DNA of 64,000 bases from assembly GCA_949286835.1 (NCBI GenBank), contig CASEDP010000011.1, positions 15,750 to 79,749 of the forward strand, written 5' to 3'. The notes under the pieces were generated by a model. It did no database searches. It saw only the letters and a program-made list of their open reading frames with translations, and was not told the DNA's origin. The position numbers and the translations under genes are program-made. Shown piece by piece: positions 61,170 to 64,000 of this stretch. The first letter of the stretch is position 1. Each line of letters begins with the position of its first letter. This DNA is from an uncultured Clostridia bacterium. Its GTDB lineage: Bacteria > Bacillota > Clostridia > Christensenellales > Borkfalkiaceae.

Positions 61170-63098
61170 ATGCCCGAAAAAGTACAGACCGATTACGATG
61201 CCAACAGCCTTAAGGCTCTTAAAGGACTGGAACCCGTAAGGGAACATCCGGGAATGTATATCGGACCTACCGATGAAAAGGGTCTGCACTGTCTTGTCAG
61301 GGAGGTCATCGACAACTCAATTGACGAGGCGCTTGCAGGCTATTGCAATAAGATAGAAGTGACAATCTCCGCGGAGGGCTACTGCACGGTCAAGGACAAC
61401 GGCAGGGGCATCCCCACGGGCATAAATAAGGAGGAGGGCATCTCGGGCGTAGAGCTCGCGCTGACCAACCTCAACGCGGGCGGCAAGTTCGGCGGCGGCA
61501 ACAAGGCTGGCGGTTATAAAATTTCGTCCGGTCTGCACGGCGTCGGCGTCTCCTGCGTAAACGCCCTTTCGGATACGCTCATTGCCGAGGTATGCCAGCG
61601 CGGGCACAGGTTCCGCCAGGTATATCACTGCGGCGTGCCCGAACACCCCCTCGAAATCATCGGCGACACCGACGAGACGGGCACTTCAATCTGTTTCCAC
61701 CCCGACCCCACGATGTTCGAGACGATAGATTTCAGCTATGAGACGCTCAAGACGCTCCTTCGTGAACTTTCTTACCTCAACAAAGGGCTTACGCTTACGC
61801 TGACCGACTACCGCGACGGCAAAGTAAGGCAGGATACGTTCTGCTACGAGGGCGGCGTAGTTCATTTTATTCAGGATATAAACGAGGGCAAGAACGTGCT
61901 CTTCGCCCAGCCCGTCTACTTTGAGGAGAGCGAGGGCGACGACAAGTTTCTCGAGGTCGCCATTCAGTATAATGACGGCTATTCGGAACAGATTTTTCCC
62001 TTCTCAAACAATATCCGCCAGCCCGACGGCGGCACACACCTCGACGGCTTCAAACAGGCGCTTACAAAGGTAATAAACGACTGCGGGCACAAGCTCAATA
62101 TTTTAAAGGAAAATGACAAACTCTCCGGCGAGGACGTCAGGGAGGGCATAACCGCCGTCGTCTCCGTCAAGATTGCAGACGCGCAGTACGAAAGCCAGAC
62201 CAAGTCCAAACTCTGTTCGACGTATGTAAGGGGCTTCGTGTACAAGGCGGTGGTCGAAAAGTTCGGCACATATCTCGAAGAGCACCCCGCCGAAACGCGC
62301 GAGCTCGTAATGCGCTGCATCACCGCGCAGAGGGCGAGGGACGCGGCAAGGCTGGCAAGGGAAGAGACGAGAAGGAAGGGCGTTTTAGAGAGTACCAAGC
62401 TTCCCGGCAAACTTGCCGACTGTTCGGATAAGCGCCCCGAACTGTGCGAAATCTACATTGTCGAGGGCGACTCGGCAGGCGGCACGGCAAAGCAGGGCAG
62501 GGACAGGCGTTTCCAGGCAATTCTCCCCTTGAGGGGCAAGATACTCAACGTCGAAAAGGTCAGGATCAACCGCGTTCTCGAAAACGAAGAGATCAAGGCG
62601 ATGATTACGGCGTTCGGCTGCGGCATACAGGAAAACTTTGACGAGAGCAAGCTCCGCTATGACCGCATAATCATAATGACCGATGCCGATGTCGACGGCT
62701 CTCATATAAGAATACTTCTTCTCACGTTCTTCTTCCGCTATATGCGTCCGCTCGTCGAAAACGGGCACGTATATGCCGCACAGCCTCCCCTCTATAAGGT
62801 TTCGGGCAAGGGCATAGAGGACACCTATCTCTACGACGACAAAGCGCTTGAAAACTTCCGCGCGGAGCACCCCGACGGCAAGTTCGAGCTGCAGAGGTAT
62901 AAGGGTCTCGGCGAGATGAACAAGGAACAGCTTTGGGAAACGACTATGGATCCCGCAAAGCGCACCCTGGTGAGAATAAACGTAGAGGACGCCGTAGAGG
63001 CGGATAAGATGTTCGCTCTCCTTATGGGCGAACAGCCGGAACTGAGGCGTCAGTTCATCGAAGACAACGCAAAACTCGTCGAAGAGTTGGACGTATAA
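61170..63098 (+). CDS. gyrB: DNA gyrase subunit B
   Basis: 642-residue ATPase subunit. GHKL fold (EVIDNSIDEALAG, DNGRGIP, GGYKISSGLHGVGVS), transducer domain, Toprim (EGDSAGGTAKQGRDR, PLRGKILNVEK, MTDADVDGSHI) and the C-terminal QRYKGLGEMN block are intact. GyrB rather than ParE is supported by the neighbouring gyrA, though a ParE/ParC pair cannot be fully excluded without the rest of the A subunit. Confidence 0.93.
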   Translation: MPEKVQTDYDANSLKALKGLEPVREHPGMYIGPTDEKGLHCLVREVIDNSIDEALAGYCNKIEVTISAEGYCTVKDNGRGIPTGINKEEGISGVELALTNLNAGGKFGGGNKAGGYKISSGLHGVGVSCVNALSDTLIAEVCQRGHRFRQVYHCGVPEHPLEIIGDTDETGTSICFHPDPTMFETIDFSYETLKTLLRELSYLNKGLTLTLTDYRDGKVRQDTFCYEGGVVHFIQDINEGKNVLFAQPVYFEESEGDDKFLEVAIQYNDGYSEQIFPFSNNIRQPDGGTHLDGFKQALTKVINDCGHKLNILKENDKLSGEDVREGITAVVSVKIADAQYESQTKSKLCSTYVRGFVYKAVVEKFGTYLEEHPAETRELVMRCITAQRARDAARLAREETRRKGVLESTKLPGKLADCSDKRPELCEIYIVEGDSAGGTAKQGRDRRFQAILPLRGKILNVEKVRINRVLENEEIKAMITAFGCGIQENFDESKLRYDRIIIMTDADVDGSHIRILLLTFFFRYMRPLVENGHVYAAQPPLYKVSGKGIEDTYLYDDKALENFRAEHPDGKFELQRYKGLGEMNKEQLWETTMDPAKRTLVRINVEDAVEADKMFALLMGEQPELRRQFIEDNAKLVEELDV

Positions 63099-63116
63099 TA
63101 GGGGGACAATACAGAT

Positions 63117-64000
63117 ATGGCAAAGAAACAAACCAGCCCCGAGCTCACCGAAGAGTTTGTTAAAACTCTCGCAATGACAAAAATGCTCGAAGTCGAGGTC
63201 GACGAAGAGCTCAAAAAATCCTTCATAGCGTATGCTATGGCGGTAAACGTATCCAGGGCAATACCCGACATCAGGGACGGTCTTAAGCCCGTCCACAGGC
63301 GTATTCTCTACTCTATGCACGATCTCGGACTTTACAACGACAAGGCGTTCAGAAAGTGCGCGAGAATTGTCGGCGATTGCCTCGGTAAATATCACCCCCA
63401 CGGCGACAGCTCGGTCTATGACGCGCTCGTAAGGCTGGCACAGGATTTCACAATAAATATGCCTCTCGTAGAAGGGCACGGCAACTTCGGCTCTGTCGAC
63501 GGCGACCCCGCCGCGGCGATGAGGTACACGGAGGCAAGGCTCTCCAAGATATCCGCCGAAATGTTGCGCGACCTCGACAAGGAAACGGTTGACTTCTACC
63601 CGACGTTCGACGATACGGGTATGCAGCCGACGGTGCTTCCTTCGCGCTTCCCCAATATGCTCGTCAACGGCTCTGACGGTATAGCCGTCGGTATGGCGAC
63701 CAATATCCCGCCCCATAATCTCGGCGAGGTTATAGACGGCGTCTGCGCGATGATAGACAACCCCGACATAGACATAGACGAGCTTATGCAGTACATTCCC
63801 GCCCCCGACTTCCCCACGGGTGCGCTCATAATGGGCAGGGGCGGCATAAGAAAGGCATACAAGACGGGCAGGGGCAACATAGTCATCCGCTCCCGCTGCG
63901 AGATAGAGGACTATCAGAGCGGCAACCAGACCCGCCAGCGCATAATCGTCACCGAAATTCCCTATCAGGTCAACAAGGCAAAGCTCATAGAGACTATGGC
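63117..64000 (+). CDS. gyrA: DNA gyrase subunit A (partial, runs off right edge)
   Basis: First 294 codons of the cleavage subunit. [29 protein letters not shown], the quinolone-determining region ([21 protein letters not shown]), catalytic Tyr137 in [10 protein letters not shown] and [18 protein letters not shown] are clear. The N terminus is about 15 residues longer than in E. coli. The ATG follows gyrB by 18 nt with a GGGGG site. Confidence 0.94.
   Translation, partial: MAKKQTSPELTEEFVKTLAMTKMLEVEVDEELKKSFIAYAMAVNVSRAIPDIRDGLKPVHRRILYSMHDLGLYNDKAFRKCARIVGDCLGKYHPHGDSSVYDALVRLAQDFTINMPLVEGHGNFGSVDGDPAAAMRYTEARLSKISAEMLRDLDKETVDFYPTFDDTGMQPTVLPSRFPNMLVNGSDGIAVGMATNIPPHNLGEVIDGVCAMIDNPDIDIDELMQYIPAPDFPTGALIMGRGGIRKAYKTGRGNIVIRSRCEIEDYQSGNQTRQRIIVTEIPYQVNKAKLIETM

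Noticed and set aside
62385..63716. 443-residue minus-strand frame
   Set aside because: Antisense to gyrB and gyrA, no domain seen.

Overview
The window is a dense, moderately GC-rich chromosomal segment from an anaerobic, endospore-forming Clostridia-type Firmicute. This is supported by an Rnf complex, a spoIIA operon (spoIIAA-spoIIAB-sigF), cwlD, sigH, yabP-yabQ-divIC, a SCIFF peptide with its radical SAM maturase, and Firmicutes-style gene orders (tig-clpP-clpX-lon-engB, ruvCAB-queA-tgt-yajC, rpsO-pnp, mrnC-rlmB-sigH, dnaX-ybaB-recR, gyrB-gyrA). The large membrane protein with MBG-like repeats and a C-terminal uL15-like domain suggests an uncultured gut clostridium, perhaps Christensenellales-like. 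That placement is inference only. No phage, IS element or CRISPR array was found.

Layout. 1-3.8 kb (minus): Gx-family transporter, rnfC, rnfD, rnfG (cut by the window edge, apparently with two FMN-binding domains). 3.9-5.0 kb: PadR regulator and partner membrane protein behind a likely operator. 5.2-9.8 kb: M18 aminopeptidase (+), then a minus-strand group of small membrane proteins and rqcH. 9.9-16.2 kb: tig, clpP, clpX, lon, engB (protein quality control). 16.2-20.4 kb: a surface/membrane protein whose 5' end is missing behind a 12-bp tandem repeat, bracketed by two nearly identical terminator palindromes. 20.6-23.0 kb: SPFH/zinc-ribbon protein, a divergent membrane/zinc-ribbon protein and a DUF3267 protease-like protein. 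23.4-23.9 kb: five tRNAs (Met, Asp, Phe, Thr, Tyr; minus). 24.2-25.7 kb: spoIIA operon. 25.8-28.5 kb: aminotransferase and argH. 28.6-35.0 kb: ruvC, ruvA, ruvB, queA, tgt, yajC and a TIGR04086-type protein, with two arrays of intergenic structured repeats.

35.0-36.6 kb: SCIFF peptide and maturase. 36.7-39.2 kb: divergent secD and secF. 39.3-45.7 kb: recJ, rel, MBL hydrolase and hemZ, partly translationally coupled. 45.8-47.1 kb: membrane protein divergent from a small Xre regulator. 47.3-49.8 kb: rpsO, pnp. 50.0-52.5 kb: cwlD (minus), mrnC, rlmB, sigH. 52.6-56.3 kb: dnaX, ybaB, recR, gpsA-like. 56.4-60.9 kb: typA, yabP, yabQ, divIC, Ppx/GppA and an M50-like protease. 60.9-64 kb: a possible 43-residue zinc-ribbon gene (minus), gyrB and the start of gyrA.

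Most of the content is housekeeping. The most unusual parts are the uL15-fused surface protein and its bracketed locus, the two repeat arrays inside the ruv-que-tgt cluster, hairpins that contain ribosome-binding sites, overlapping argH/ruvC promoters, and promoters so close to start codons that the mRNAs would be leaderless.
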